Shown here: positions 1 through 7,303 of the stretch, one piece after another | Numbering within the stretch: position 1 is the stretch's first letter | Layout of the letters: each line of letters opens with the position of its first letter | Assembly (NCBI GenBank): GCA_017506865.1 | Contig: JAFCMP010000101.1 | Coordinates: 620,001 to 684,000 of the forward strand | DNA from: Tribonema minus | Lineage: Eukaryota > Sar > Xanthophyceae > Tribonematales > Tribonemataceae | Reading direction: 5' to 3' | Length of the DNA stretch: 64,000 nucleotides | Notes under the pieces: model-generated | Databases searched by the model: none | Seen by the model: the letters and a program-made list of their open reading frames with translations, nothing else | Told to the model about the DNA's origin: nothing | Program-made: the position numbers and the translations under genes

Positions 1-307
1 CACGCCGCGACTGCTTCCAACGCATTTGCTGCTTCAAGCCGACGCAGCTGCGTGGCGGCGAGCGCTGCGTCTAGCACCCGTGATAGCGCCGCTTGACGCC
101 GCGGCAGCACGGCGGCCGGCGGGGCCTGGGCAGAGCCTGGCTCGCGCGCCACCGCTGGCGCAGCAGCGCGGCGCGCGCCGGCGCGAGTCCGCATGCCCGG
201 CCCCGCAGCTCCGCCTGCCCGTTGCAGCAGATCGCGCAGCGCCCGCCATGCGCCGTCGTCCTGGCGCCAGTCCTGGTACCAGACCGTGGGCAGGAGCAGT
301 GCGAGGG
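1..307 (-). CDS. LINE ORF2, downstream fragment (partial, runs off the window)
   Basis: This is the continuation of the LINE ORF2 that starts at 25,585. Read on the minus strand from 307 to 1, one frame stays open to the window edge. It gives a tryptophan-containing stretch (LPTVWYQDWRQDDGAWRAL) followed by Ala/Arg-rich sequence. Removing the LTR element and one AGGG copy joins this frame directly to the 22,632-25,585 frame, whose last LINE residues are DEAAAAL. The fragment therefore belongs to the same gene, split by insertion. The usual C-terminal features of such proteins (a zinc knuckle or restriction-like endonuclease) would lie left of the window and cannot be judged. Confidence 0.75.
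304..307. repeat. Left target-site duplication AGGG
   Basis: AGGG directly precedes the TG of the left LTR and is repeated at 22,632-22,635 directly after the CA of the right LTR. Collapsing the two copies restores an uninterrupted LINE ORF2 frame, which supports this as the true insertion scar. Ty3/gypsy integrases usually leave 4-6 bp duplications. Confidence 0.85.
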
Positions 308-515
308 TGTGGTGACACTGGATGTTGGAGTGTCACCTGTAACTGTTACGGTTGGCAGTTACGAGTTGTTCGTTGTTGTTTGTTTGGCTCAGACAAGAGC
401 AGCAGCCCCAGAATACACATAGCACAGTTCGGTCAGCTGTGTTGTGTGTGGGTGTCTTCTCTGCATTGTTCCCTGCACTTGCTGAAGTGTAGTACGGAGA
501 CTAGTTGTTTCATCA
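308..515 (+). repeat. Left LTR of the chromovirus
   Basis: This is a 208-bp terminal repeat beginning TGTGGTGACACTGG and ending GTTGTTTCATCA, with canonical TG...CA ends. By eye it is identical to 22,424-22,631. It should carry the element promoter and polyadenylation signal, but I see no clear TATA box. Confidence 0.9.
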
Positions 516-517
516 GT

Positions 518-533
518 TGGTTCCCGAGTACGA
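518..533 (+). promoter_or_regulatory. Candidate tRNA primer-binding site
   Basis: Two bases after the left LTR lies TGGTTCCCGAGTACG. It starts with TGG, complementary to a tRNA CCA end, at the position expected for minus-strand priming. I cannot assign the tRNA. Matching the reverse complement to the 3' ends of the host tRNA set would decide it. Confidence 0.45.
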
Positions 534-575
534 AAAGACGACCTTTGACCAAATCCACCAGGCGATAGCGGTACG

Positions 576-2030
576 ATGGCGCACGAGCAGGACTCGGCGC
601 GTGCTGCATCAGGAGTAAACTCTCGCGCAACGCGGAGCTCTGGAGTTGTGTTGGCCAAGCTGCCCTATGGCCACAACCCGGAGCCGAGGCGTGTGCAGAG
701 GTCACGGAGTTTGTCCGTGGGACGCGCAGCATCACTGGCAGATGCTGTTGCGATCAAGGCTGGAGGCGCTGCTGGTGGCGCAGTCGTACCAGCCCAGAGT
801 GCGAACGAGCTAGCAAGCGGCAGCGCAGTGAGAACAGAGCCTGTGCCAGGGCCTGCAACTGACGCTGCTGCGGCGGCTCCGCACCACTTGTCCACCATCG
901 GGAGCAGCGACACCACTTCAGGTCCAGTATCTGTCGCTGACCACGCTTTGGTGGAGTGGGCAGACAGTGCTGCTGCCGACTGGGGGCACGAGTCTGGCGG
1001 CAAGCCTTCTGGACCCACAGGACTTCTTGGCGCCCTCGCCGACAACCCGAAGCACCTGGTCATCCGCCCGATGGGATCTGGGCCCGCAATGGACGCGGTG
1101 CCCTCTCCTAGGGAGCGTGAAATGGAGCAGGAGGAGCAGCGAAAGGAAGCTGCGATGGTGGGGCATATGACTGCCGAGGAGGACTTGGACTTGCAGCTCA
1201 ACATGGAGTTGCAGTACCTGCAGTCCGAGGTAACCAGCCTCAAAGGGGGGCTCGCAGGGGTGGCCAACACCACCTCTCTCATGGGGCAGGATCTGTGCAT
1301 GGTAATTACGCACAACTTGCCCGGTATCGACACATCGCTGCGCAGGCACCAGATGCAGCTGGCGGAGCACGCTAGTGCACTGGCGCAGATGGGGAGTGGC
1401 CCCACCATCGCAGGCGGTGCAGCATCACAGCGCGACATGGACGCGCTGGTACAGGATGTGATTCCTGTCATACAAGGAGACATGGCGGCCATCGCGGAGA
1501 GCATCGCGGAGGTCGGTGAGAGGGTCGCGACTGCGGAGTTGCGGCTGATCCACATGGGTGAGCGCCTGTCAGGAGTGGCAGCGGAGGTTGCGCAGGGGCA
1601 AAAGCGCATGGAGGAGGTGATCGCGCGGCACGAGGATCTGCTGCGGCGGCACAACAACGCTGCAGCGGGCGTGGGGGACATGCGGCGCCAGCTATTTGAG
1701 GTGGGCACTAAAGTTGCGATGCTTGATGCGCAGCGTCGTACCACAACGGCGTATGAGACATCCTTCCACTCTGTGGGTAGCAACTTTGGCAGCGCAGCAC
1801 CCAGTGTGGCTCCCGAGGACAGCGTGTCAGTAGCAGACTTCAGCACCAGCGGCCCGGCAGTGCCGCTTAGTACGATCCGCAGCAGCAGCTGGCACGACCG
1901 CCCATTGCGCCATACGCTGCACCATTGGCTGGGCCTGGAAAGCACGTGTCGCCGAGCGCATCGGCGGCGCCGACCATTCCTGCTGGCGGCGCTGACGCCC
2001 GGCCACTGCGTCAACAACTGGAACGTGTAA
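576..2030 (+). CDS. gag, N-terminal reading frame (coiled-coil)
   Basis: A 484-residue frame starts at the first ATG after the LTR and primer site. The N-terminal third is low-complexity Ala/Ser/Gly. Residues of about 180-390 are charged and heptad-like (for example EREMEQEEQRKEAAM and later RMEEVIARHEDLLRR), suggesting a coiled coil for Gag multimerisation. The last ~50 residues become Arg/His-rich and look out of frame. A sensible continuation (QQQLARPPIAPYAAP) appears in the -1 frame, which is open from 1,871. The element therefore either uses a -1 frameshift between 1,871 and 2,030 or this copy has an indel in the CAG/AGC run near 1,880. No other copy of this segment is in the window for comparison. 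Confidence 0.7.
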   Translation: MAHEQDSARAASGVNSRATRSSGVVLAKLPYGHNPEPRRVQRSRSLSVGRAASLADAVAIKAGGAAGGAVVPAQSANELASGSAVRTEPVPGPATDAAAAAPHHLSTIGSSDTTSGPVSVADHALVEWADSAAADWGHESGGKPSGPTGLLGALADNPKHLVIRPMGSGPAMDAVPSPREREMEQEEQRKEAAMVGHMTAEEDLDLQLNMELQYLQSEVTSLKGGLAGVANTTSLMGQDLCMVITHNLPGIDTSLRRHQMQLAEHASALAQMGSGPTIAGGAASQRDMDALVQDVIPVIQGDMAAIAESIAEVGERVATAELRLIHMGERLSGVAAEVAQGQKRMEEVIARHEDLLRRHNNAAAGVGDMRRQLFEVGTKVAMLDAQRRTTTAYETSFHSVGSNFGSAAPSVAPEDSVSVADFSTSGPAVPLSTIRSSSWHDRPLRHTLHHWLGLESTCRRAHRRRRPFLLAALTPGHCVNNWNV

Positions 2031-3835
2031 CAAGCAGCTACGCTGCTGACTCGTCGGATGCGACTTTGGCACCCACAGCGCAGCCCACTATGAAGCCCGA
2101 CGCTCAGCTGCAGCTGCAGCATGCAGCAGATCAGAGCCACTTCCATCAGGCTCTGATGACACTTACTATGCAGCGCGATGCAGCTACGGCAGAGGCTCAG
2201 CAGCTACGGAGGGTCAACGCTGGCCTATCGGCGGCGCCAACGGCCGCAATGGCGGCCGCCCCAGGTACTATGCAAGCAGCGGCTACCCAGCAGAGGCCGT
2301 CGACGACTGCTGCGCCAACTGCCTTGCCTGCTGCCACCCTCGCGGACGGCGGCAGCAGCGACTTTGGCGCCGCAGCCCGCGGCGCCGGCAGCAGCGGCGG
2401 CGCTGCAGGCAGCGGCGGCGCCGGAGGCGGCGCCGGCGGCGACGGCGACGGCGGTGGCGGAGGCGGCAGCGGCCCCTCTAGATCGCCCCGGGGCACTGTA
2501 CCGGTTGGCGCAGCCTCTGGCGGCGGCAGCGGCGGCGGCGGTGGAGGCGGCGGTGGTGCAGGTGGCGCTGGTGGTGGCGGCAGTGGAGGCAGCCGTGACG
2601 ACAACTTTGATCGTGATGGCTGGGCTCTGCGCCGTGTACCGGCAGACTTGGACAAGCTGTTCCATGGCCTCACGCCTGTAAACCGCGGCGACGAGTATGT
2701 CGTGTGGCAGATTGGCAGTCAACTGCTGGTGCACCTGCGCCACGCCTGCTCACTCGCGCGTCAGAAGGCCAAGCTGCCGCAGGTGCTCAACAGGGAGGAC
2801 GACTTTGGTTGCGAATGGCTGGCCCCCTTTACCATGGGCCTGTGTGTCGCCTTACGGGGCTCGCATCCGGCAGCAGCAACGGTGCGCGAGCAGGCAGAAC
2901 AATGGATCGCGGAGGGCGCACGGGGAGTGGCGGCTGGCACGAGAGACCTGCAGCTCTACAAGTGGCTCATGGAACAACTGGGGGAGCACTTCCAGCAAGG
3001 TCAGCCTTCTCGCATTGCGGCGGACCTGTTACGCGTGGCGGTGCGCAAAGACACGCCATTCCGTGATGCGCTCAACTACATGCAGTCCAAGTGCAACCTG
3101 TCCGCAATGATCGACCCGACAAACGACAACCTACGCGTCCAAGCTCTTACGGGCTTGGTAAACAGGCAATACCCAACAATTGCCGCGCAGGACAACATTC
3201 GGGACATCATCAACCGCCACACACGCTACAGCATGCACCAGGCGCTTGAGGCGCTCAAGGCGCACCGCTCCGTGCAGCATCTCGCCAGCGGCGCACCCGC
3301 CGGCTACTCTATATACCCCGAGACACTCAGCACGGGCTCAGGCGGAGGCGCCAGCGGTCTAAGTGGCGGCAATGGTGGCGGTGGCACCAATGATTACGCG
3401 CTGGGCGACAGGAGGCGCAGGCAGCAGCGTGAATCAGTGACACTGAACTCCATGGCTCTGTTGGCAGTGGTGGAGGAGAAATTCACCAGCTCGGAGCGGG
3501 CGCGGGGTAACGCGCTGGGGTGCTACAACTGCGGCGGTGATCACCTGTTCAGCGCATGCTCGGAGGCATTCAACCACGCAGGTTGGGCAGCGGCAGCAGT
3601 ACAACGCCCACTGGTGCAGAAATTTGCGCCTACGAACCAGACGACGTGGCAGGCACTCCGGTCGCGCATACGTGCTTTCAACAGCGGCGATGCCTCCTCG
3701 CTTCAGGGCCCGCGCGGCAGAGATTCCGCAGATGGTGGAAGCGGAAGTGGCGCTGGCGGTGGCAGGAGCTACAACCGCTACGGGGGCGGCTACGGCCGCG
3801 GCGGCCGTGGCAACAGTGGCAACAGGGGCACCTAG
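1871..3835 (+). CDS. gag, capsid and nucleocapsid reading frame
   Basis: This frame is open from 1,871 (first ATG 1,925) to TAG at 3,833-3,835. A Gly/Ala-rich tract with long GGGS-type runs (about 2,340-2,590) is followed by a helical capsid-like region: DLDKLFHGL, YVVWQIGSQLLVHL, DLQLYKWLMEQL, then RDALNYMQSKC. A single zinc knuckle CYNCGGDHLFSAC (about 3,521-3,559) has spacing C-X2-C-X3-H-X4-C, one residue shorter than the retroviral C-X2-C-X4-H-X4-C. The C-terminus is RGG/YGG-like (SYNRYGGGYGRGGRGN), a plausible RNA-binding tail. The product should package element RNA. The frame continues past the TAG into the pre-pol linker, suggesting read-through expression of Pol. Confidence 0.8.
   Translation, partial: YDPQQQLARPPIAPYAAPLAGPGKHVSPSASAAPTIPAGGADARPLRQQLERVTSSYAADSSDATLAPTAQPTMKPDAQLQLQHAADQSHFHQALMTLTMQRDAATAEAQQLRRVNAGLSAAPTAAMAAAPGTMQAAATQQRPSTTAAPTALPAATLADGGSSDFGAAARGAGSSGGAAGSGGAGGGAGGDGDGGGGGGSGPSRSPRGTVPVGAASGGGSGGGGGGGGGAGGAGGGGSGGSRDDNFDRDGWALRRVPADLDKLFHGLTPVNRGDEYVVWQIGSQLLVHLRHACSLARQKAKLPQVLNREDDFGCEWLAPFTMGLCVALRGSHPAAATVREQAEQWIAEGARGVAAGTRDLQLYKWLMEQLGEHFQQGQPSRIAADLLRVAVRKDTPFRDALNYMQSKCNLSAMIDPTNDNLRVQALTGLVNRQYPTIAAQDNIRDIINRHTRYSMHQALEALKAHRSVQHLASGAPAGYSIYPETLSTGSGGGASGLSGGNGGGGTNDYALGDRRRRQQRESVTLNSMALLAVVEEKFTSSERARGNALGCYNCGGDHLFSACSEAFNHAGWAAAAVQRPLVQKFAPTNQTTWQALRSRIRAFNSGDASSLQGPRGRDSADGGSGSGAGGGRSYNRYGGGYGRGGRGNSGNRGT
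3833..3835 (+). promoter_or_regulatory. In-frame amber codon between gag and pre-pol linker
   Basis: The gag frame ends GGC ACC TAG GGG TGC. The same frame then stays open through the Ala-rich linker to 5,180. Joining the 4,715-5,180 version of the linker to the unique sequence from 14,802 keeps the frame open to the pol ATG at 14,925. In the outer element gag and pol are thus one frame interrupted by a single TAG, an arrangement known for read-through retroelements. Read-through itself is inferred. Confidence 0.55.
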
Positions 3836-5180
3836 GGGTGCGACCCCCAGCCCACTCCTGGCTGGGGGGGAGCACTTGGAGCCTCTAGTGTCACTGGGGG
3901 GGGGAGTGACGCCCTCCCCCCGACGACAGTCAGAGACGCTGCGGCAGCAGCGGCGCCTGCGGGCGTCGCGCAAGCTGCAGTGCGCGCGACGTCTGCGGGG
4001 GCGACGGCGAGCGCCGCCCAAGCAGCTGACGCGCAGCGGAGCGCTGCGATGGCAGCGGCGCCCTCGGGCGCCGCGCCAGTCGCAGCGCGTACTTCTGGTG
4101 TGGCGGCGCCGCGGCGCGCCGCGCACGCACCAGAGGCACTACGGAGTGCTGTGGCAGCAGCGGCGCCTACTGACGTCGCGCAAGCTGCAGCACGCGCGGC
4201 TTCTGCGAGGGTGCCGGTGAGCGCCGCCCAAACGGCTGACGCGCAACGAAGCGCTGCGATGGCAGCGGCGCCCTCGGGCACCGCGCCGGTCGCGGCGCGT
4301 GCTGCTGGTTTGGCGGTGCCTGCGCGCGCCGCGCACGCACCAACAGCACCACGGAGGGCTGCGGCAGCAGCGGTGTCTATGGACGTCGCGCAAGCGGCGC
4401 GCGCAGCTTCTTCAGTGGCGCCGTCGGGCGCCGCCCAAGAGGATGACGCGCAGCGGGGCGTTGCGATGGCAGCAGCGCCCTCGGGCGCCGCGCCAGTCGC
4501 GGCGCGTGCTTCTGGTGTGGCGGCGCCGCGACGCGCCGCGCTCGCACCAGCAGCACCACGGAACGCTGCGGCAGCAGCGGCACCTTTGGGCGCTGCGCTG
4601 TCTGCAGTGCATGCAGCTTCTGCAGCAGCGGCGAGCGCCGCCCACGCAGCAGCTGCGCAGCAGAGCGTTACGACGGCGCAGCTTCCGTTGAGCGCTGCTG
4701 CTGAGGAGGCGCCCACGAACGCTGCTCAAGCAGCAACGGCGCGATGGAGACCGGCGGCGTTGGCGGCGCCTGATGGTGCTGCACAGTCGCCGGCGACAAC
4801 AACTACGACTGTACAGCGATGGCCTATTTTGGGGCGACGTAAGTCCAGCGGCGCGCGGCTACGGCGCGCGCGCGCGGAGCGCCTGCAGCAGGAGCAGCGC
4901 GCTCGACAGCCGGTAGCACCCCTCAGCCCTATTCAGGAGCTTGGTACTCCAGCATGGAGACCCGTGCATGCTGCGGCGGGTCATGGAGTTGGCGCGCACG
5001 CGTCATCGCAAGGGGGGGTGAGGATACCACCAGCACCAGCAGTGAGTAGCTGCAGCACGACTACAACTGCAACTTCTGCGCCGGCAACGGCGCCACATTT
5101 GGCGACTGCAGCAGCTGCTGCGACACGACACACGACAACTCCATCTTCTACACCAACTTCAACTCCGACATCAACTGCGA
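3836..5180 (+). CDS. Ala-rich gag-pol linker reading frame
   Basis: The frame is the same as gag, open immediately after the amber codon (longest ATG version starts 3,980). About 3,950-4,700 encodes a degenerate repeat of roughly 30-45 residues around DAQRSAAMAAAPSGAAPVAAR. The same family recurs inside pol between the methyltransferase and the reverse transcriptase (DAQRSAAVAAAPTGAAPVAAY). About 4,715-5,180 encodes a mixed basic and Thr/Ser-rich segment (RWPILGRRKSSGARLRRAR), nearly repeated at 14,348-14,808. At 5,181 the frame runs into a duplicated piece of gag. No catalytic domain is visible, so it looks like a flexible or self-associating spacer. Confidence 0.6.
4715..5180 (+). repeat. 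Direct repeat flanking the inverted insert (left copy)
   Basis: This nearly matches 14,348-14,808, from CGAACGCTGCTCAAGCAGC to CATCAACTGCGAC. The left copy is an open frame. The right copy has several indels (for example CATTCATGGAGC where the left has CATTCAGGAGC, and a gap after GGAGTTGGCG) that break it. The pair brackets the insert at 5,181-14,347, so the insert is either a target-duplicating event or a recombination product using this segment. Confidence 0.85.
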
Positions 5181-5513
5181 CAGCTCGGAGCGGGCGCGGG
5201 GTAACGCGCTGGGGTGCTACAACTGCGGCGGTGATCACCTGTTCAGCGCATGCTCGGAGGCATTCAACCACGCAGGTTGGGCAGCGGCAGCAGTACAACG
5301 CCCACTGGTGCAGAAATTTGCGCCTACGAACCAGACGACGTGGCAGGCACTCCGGTCGCGCATACGTGCTTTCAACAGCGGCGATGCCTCCTCGCTTCAG
5401 GGCCCGCGCGGCAGAGATTCCGCAGATGGTGGAAGCGGAAGTGGCGCTGGCGGTGGCAGGAGCTACAACCGCTACGGGGGCGGCTACGGCCGCGGCGGCC
5501 GTGGCAACAGTGG
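5181..5513 (+). pseudogene. Duplicated 3' end of gag (left arm of palindrome)
   Basis: This repeats the gag segment at about 3,489-3,821 in the same orientation, starting CAGCTCGGAGCGGGCGCGGG. It includes the zinc knuckle and the GGYGRGG tail. The copy of gag's 3' end, including its TAG, runs on to about 5,545. It forms the left arm of a palindrome whose right arm is 5,546-5,878. It has no upstream gag and is a rearrangement product. Confidence 0.85.
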
Positions 5514-5878
5514 CAACAGGGGCACCTAGGGGTGCGACCCCCAGCCCACTGTTGCCACGGCCGCCGCGGCCGTAGCCGCCCCCGTAGCGGTTGTAGCTCC
5601 TGCCACCGCCAGCGCCACTTCCGCTTCCACCATCTGCGGAATCTCTGCCGCGCGGGCCCTGAAGCGAGGAGGCATCGCCGCTGTTGAAAGCACGTATGCG
5701 CGACCGGAGTGCCTGCCACGTCGTCTGGTTCGTAGGCGCAAATTTCTGCACCAGTGGGCGTTGTACTGCTGCCGCTGCCCAACCTGCGTGGTTGAATGCC
5801 TCCGAGCATGCGCTGAACAGGTGATCACCGCCGCAGTTGTAGCACCCCAGCGCGTTACCCCGCGCCCGCTCCGAGCTG
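5181..5878. repeat. 333-bp inverted repeat with 32-bp spacer
   Basis: The arms are 5,181-5,513 and 5,546-5,878, with the spacer at 5,514-5,545. The left arm ends GGCCGTGGCAACAGTGG and the right arm begins CCACTGTTGCCACGGCC. The outer ends pair CAGCTCGGAG with CTCCGAGCTG. The change of strand falls at CCCACT, a hexamer present both in the plus-strand sequence (compare CAGCCCACTCCTGG near 3,850) and at the start of the inverted copy. That fits a microhomology template switch. Confidence 0.85.
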
Positions 5879-6928
5879 GTGAATTTCTCCTCCACCACTG
5901 CCAACAGAGCCATGGAGTTCAGTGTCACTGATTCACGCTGCTGCCTGCGCCTCCTGTCGCCCAGCGCGTAATCATTGGTGCCACCGCCACCATTGCCGCC
6001 ACTTAGACCGCTGGCGCCTCCGCCTGAGCCCGTGCTGAGTGTCTCGGGGTATATAGAGTAGCCGGCGGGTGCGCCGCTGGCGAGATGCTGCACGGAGCGG
6101 TGCGCCTTGAGCGCCTCAAGCGCCTGGTGCATGCTGTAGCGTGTGTGGCGGTTGATGATGTCCCGAATGTTGTCCTGCGCGGCAATTGTTGGGTATTGCC
6201 TGTTTACCAAGCCCGTAAGAGCTTGGACGCGTAGGTTGTCGTTTGTCGGGTCGATCATTGCGGACAGGTTGCACTTGGACTGCATGTAGTTGAGCGCATC
6301 ACGGAATGGCGTGTCTTTGCGCACCGCCACGCGTAACAGGTCCGCCGCAATGCGAGAAGGCTGACCTTGCTGGAAGTGCTCCCCCAGTTGTTCCATGAGC
6401 CACTTGTAGAGCTGCAGGTCTCTCGTGCCAGCCGCCACTCCCCGTGCGCCCTCCGCGATCCATTGTTCTGCCTGCTCGCGCACCGTTGCTGCTGCCGGAT
6501 GCGAGCCCCGTAAGGCGACACACAGGCCCATGGTAAAGGGGGCCAGCCATTCGCAACCAAAGTCGTCCTCCCTGTTGAGCACCTGCGGCAGCTTGGCCTT
6601 CTGACGCGCGAGTGAGCAGGCGTGGCGCAGGTGCACCAGCAGTTGACTGCCAATCTGCCACACGACATACTCGTCGCCGCGGTTTACAGGCGTGAGGCCA
6701 TGGAACAGCTTGTCCAAGTCTGCCGGTACACGGCGCAGAGCCCAGCCATCACGATCAAAGTTGTCGTCACGGCTGCCTCCACTGCCGCCACCACCAGCGC
6801 CACCTGCACCACCGCCGCCTCCACCGCCGCCGCCGCTGCCGCCGCCAGAGGCTGCGCCAACCGGTACAGTGCCCCGGGGCGATCTAGAGGGGCCGCTGCC
6901 GGTTGGCGCAGCCTCTGGCGGCGGCAGC
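5546..6928 (-). pseudogene. Inverted, 5'-truncated gag fragment
   Basis: This is the reverse complement of about 2,480-3,822. It encodes the Gly-rich tract, the capsid-like helices and the CYNCGGDHLFSAC knuckle. It lacks the N-terminal coiled-coil frame and the natural stop. At its 5' end it is fused directly to a truncated LTR (6,929-7,121), so an ORF reads from the LTR into gag. At the fusion is a 31-bp inverted repeat (6,834-6,864 with 6,899-6,929). A hairpin at that repeat may have driven the deletion of about 2 kb. Confidence 0.85.
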
Positions 6929-6929
6929 G
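6834..6929. repeat. Short inverted repeat at the LTR-gag deletion junction
   Basis: The arms contain GAGGCTGCGCCAACCGG and CCGGTTGGCGCAGCCTC, about 31 bp each with a spacer of about 34 bp. The repeat abuts the exact point where the LTR is truncated and joined to internal gag, suggesting a fold-back deletion mechanism. Confidence 0.75.
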
Positions 6930-7121
6930 TCTCCGTACTACACTTCAGCAAGTGCAGGGAACAATGCAGAGAAGACACCCACACACAACACAGCTGACCG
7001 AACTGTGCTATGTGTATTCTGGGGCTGCTGCTCTTGTCTGAGCCAAACAAACACAACGAACAACTCGTAACTGCCAACCGTAACAGTTACAGGTGACACT
7101 CCAACATCCAGTGTCACCACA
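6929..7121 (-). repeat. Inner, 3'-truncated LTR (minus orientation)
   Basis: This is the reverse complement of the 208-bp LTR, lacking the last 15 bases (the ACTAGTTGTTTCATCA end) and with a small deletion in the GTTGTT repeat. It lies between the 3' untranslated region of the inverted pol (7,122-7,303) and the inverted gag fragment. It therefore serves both as 3' LTR of one and 5' LTR of the other, as expected of a one-LTR circle. Confidence 0.9.
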
Positions 7122-7303
7122 GTCACCCCCCCTAGATTGGAAAGGGTACTGCAAGGGGGACCCACTACACATATGCAACATGACTCGCAAGCCAATGCTA
7201 CACATTGCAATGACTCCTGTGCAAACGCAGTCAATATGCAAAGGCATGCCGCACACGACGCCTCTCACACGCCGGGGTCTCTACCAAGCACATGACCGTG
7301 TGA
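7122..7303 (-). other. 3' untranslated region and polypurine tract, inverted copy
   Basis: This is the reverse complement of 22,242-22,423 and lies downstream of the inverted pol stop. On the minus strand the sequence next to the LTR is CTAGGGGGGGTGAC, the expected polypurine tract for plus-strand priming. Confidence 0.7.

Noticed and set aside
26-735. Short ORFs over the left LTR and flank
   Set aside because: They mix LINE, LTR and leader sequence in arbitrary frames. The real coding content is LINE ORF2 on the minus strand and gag from 576.
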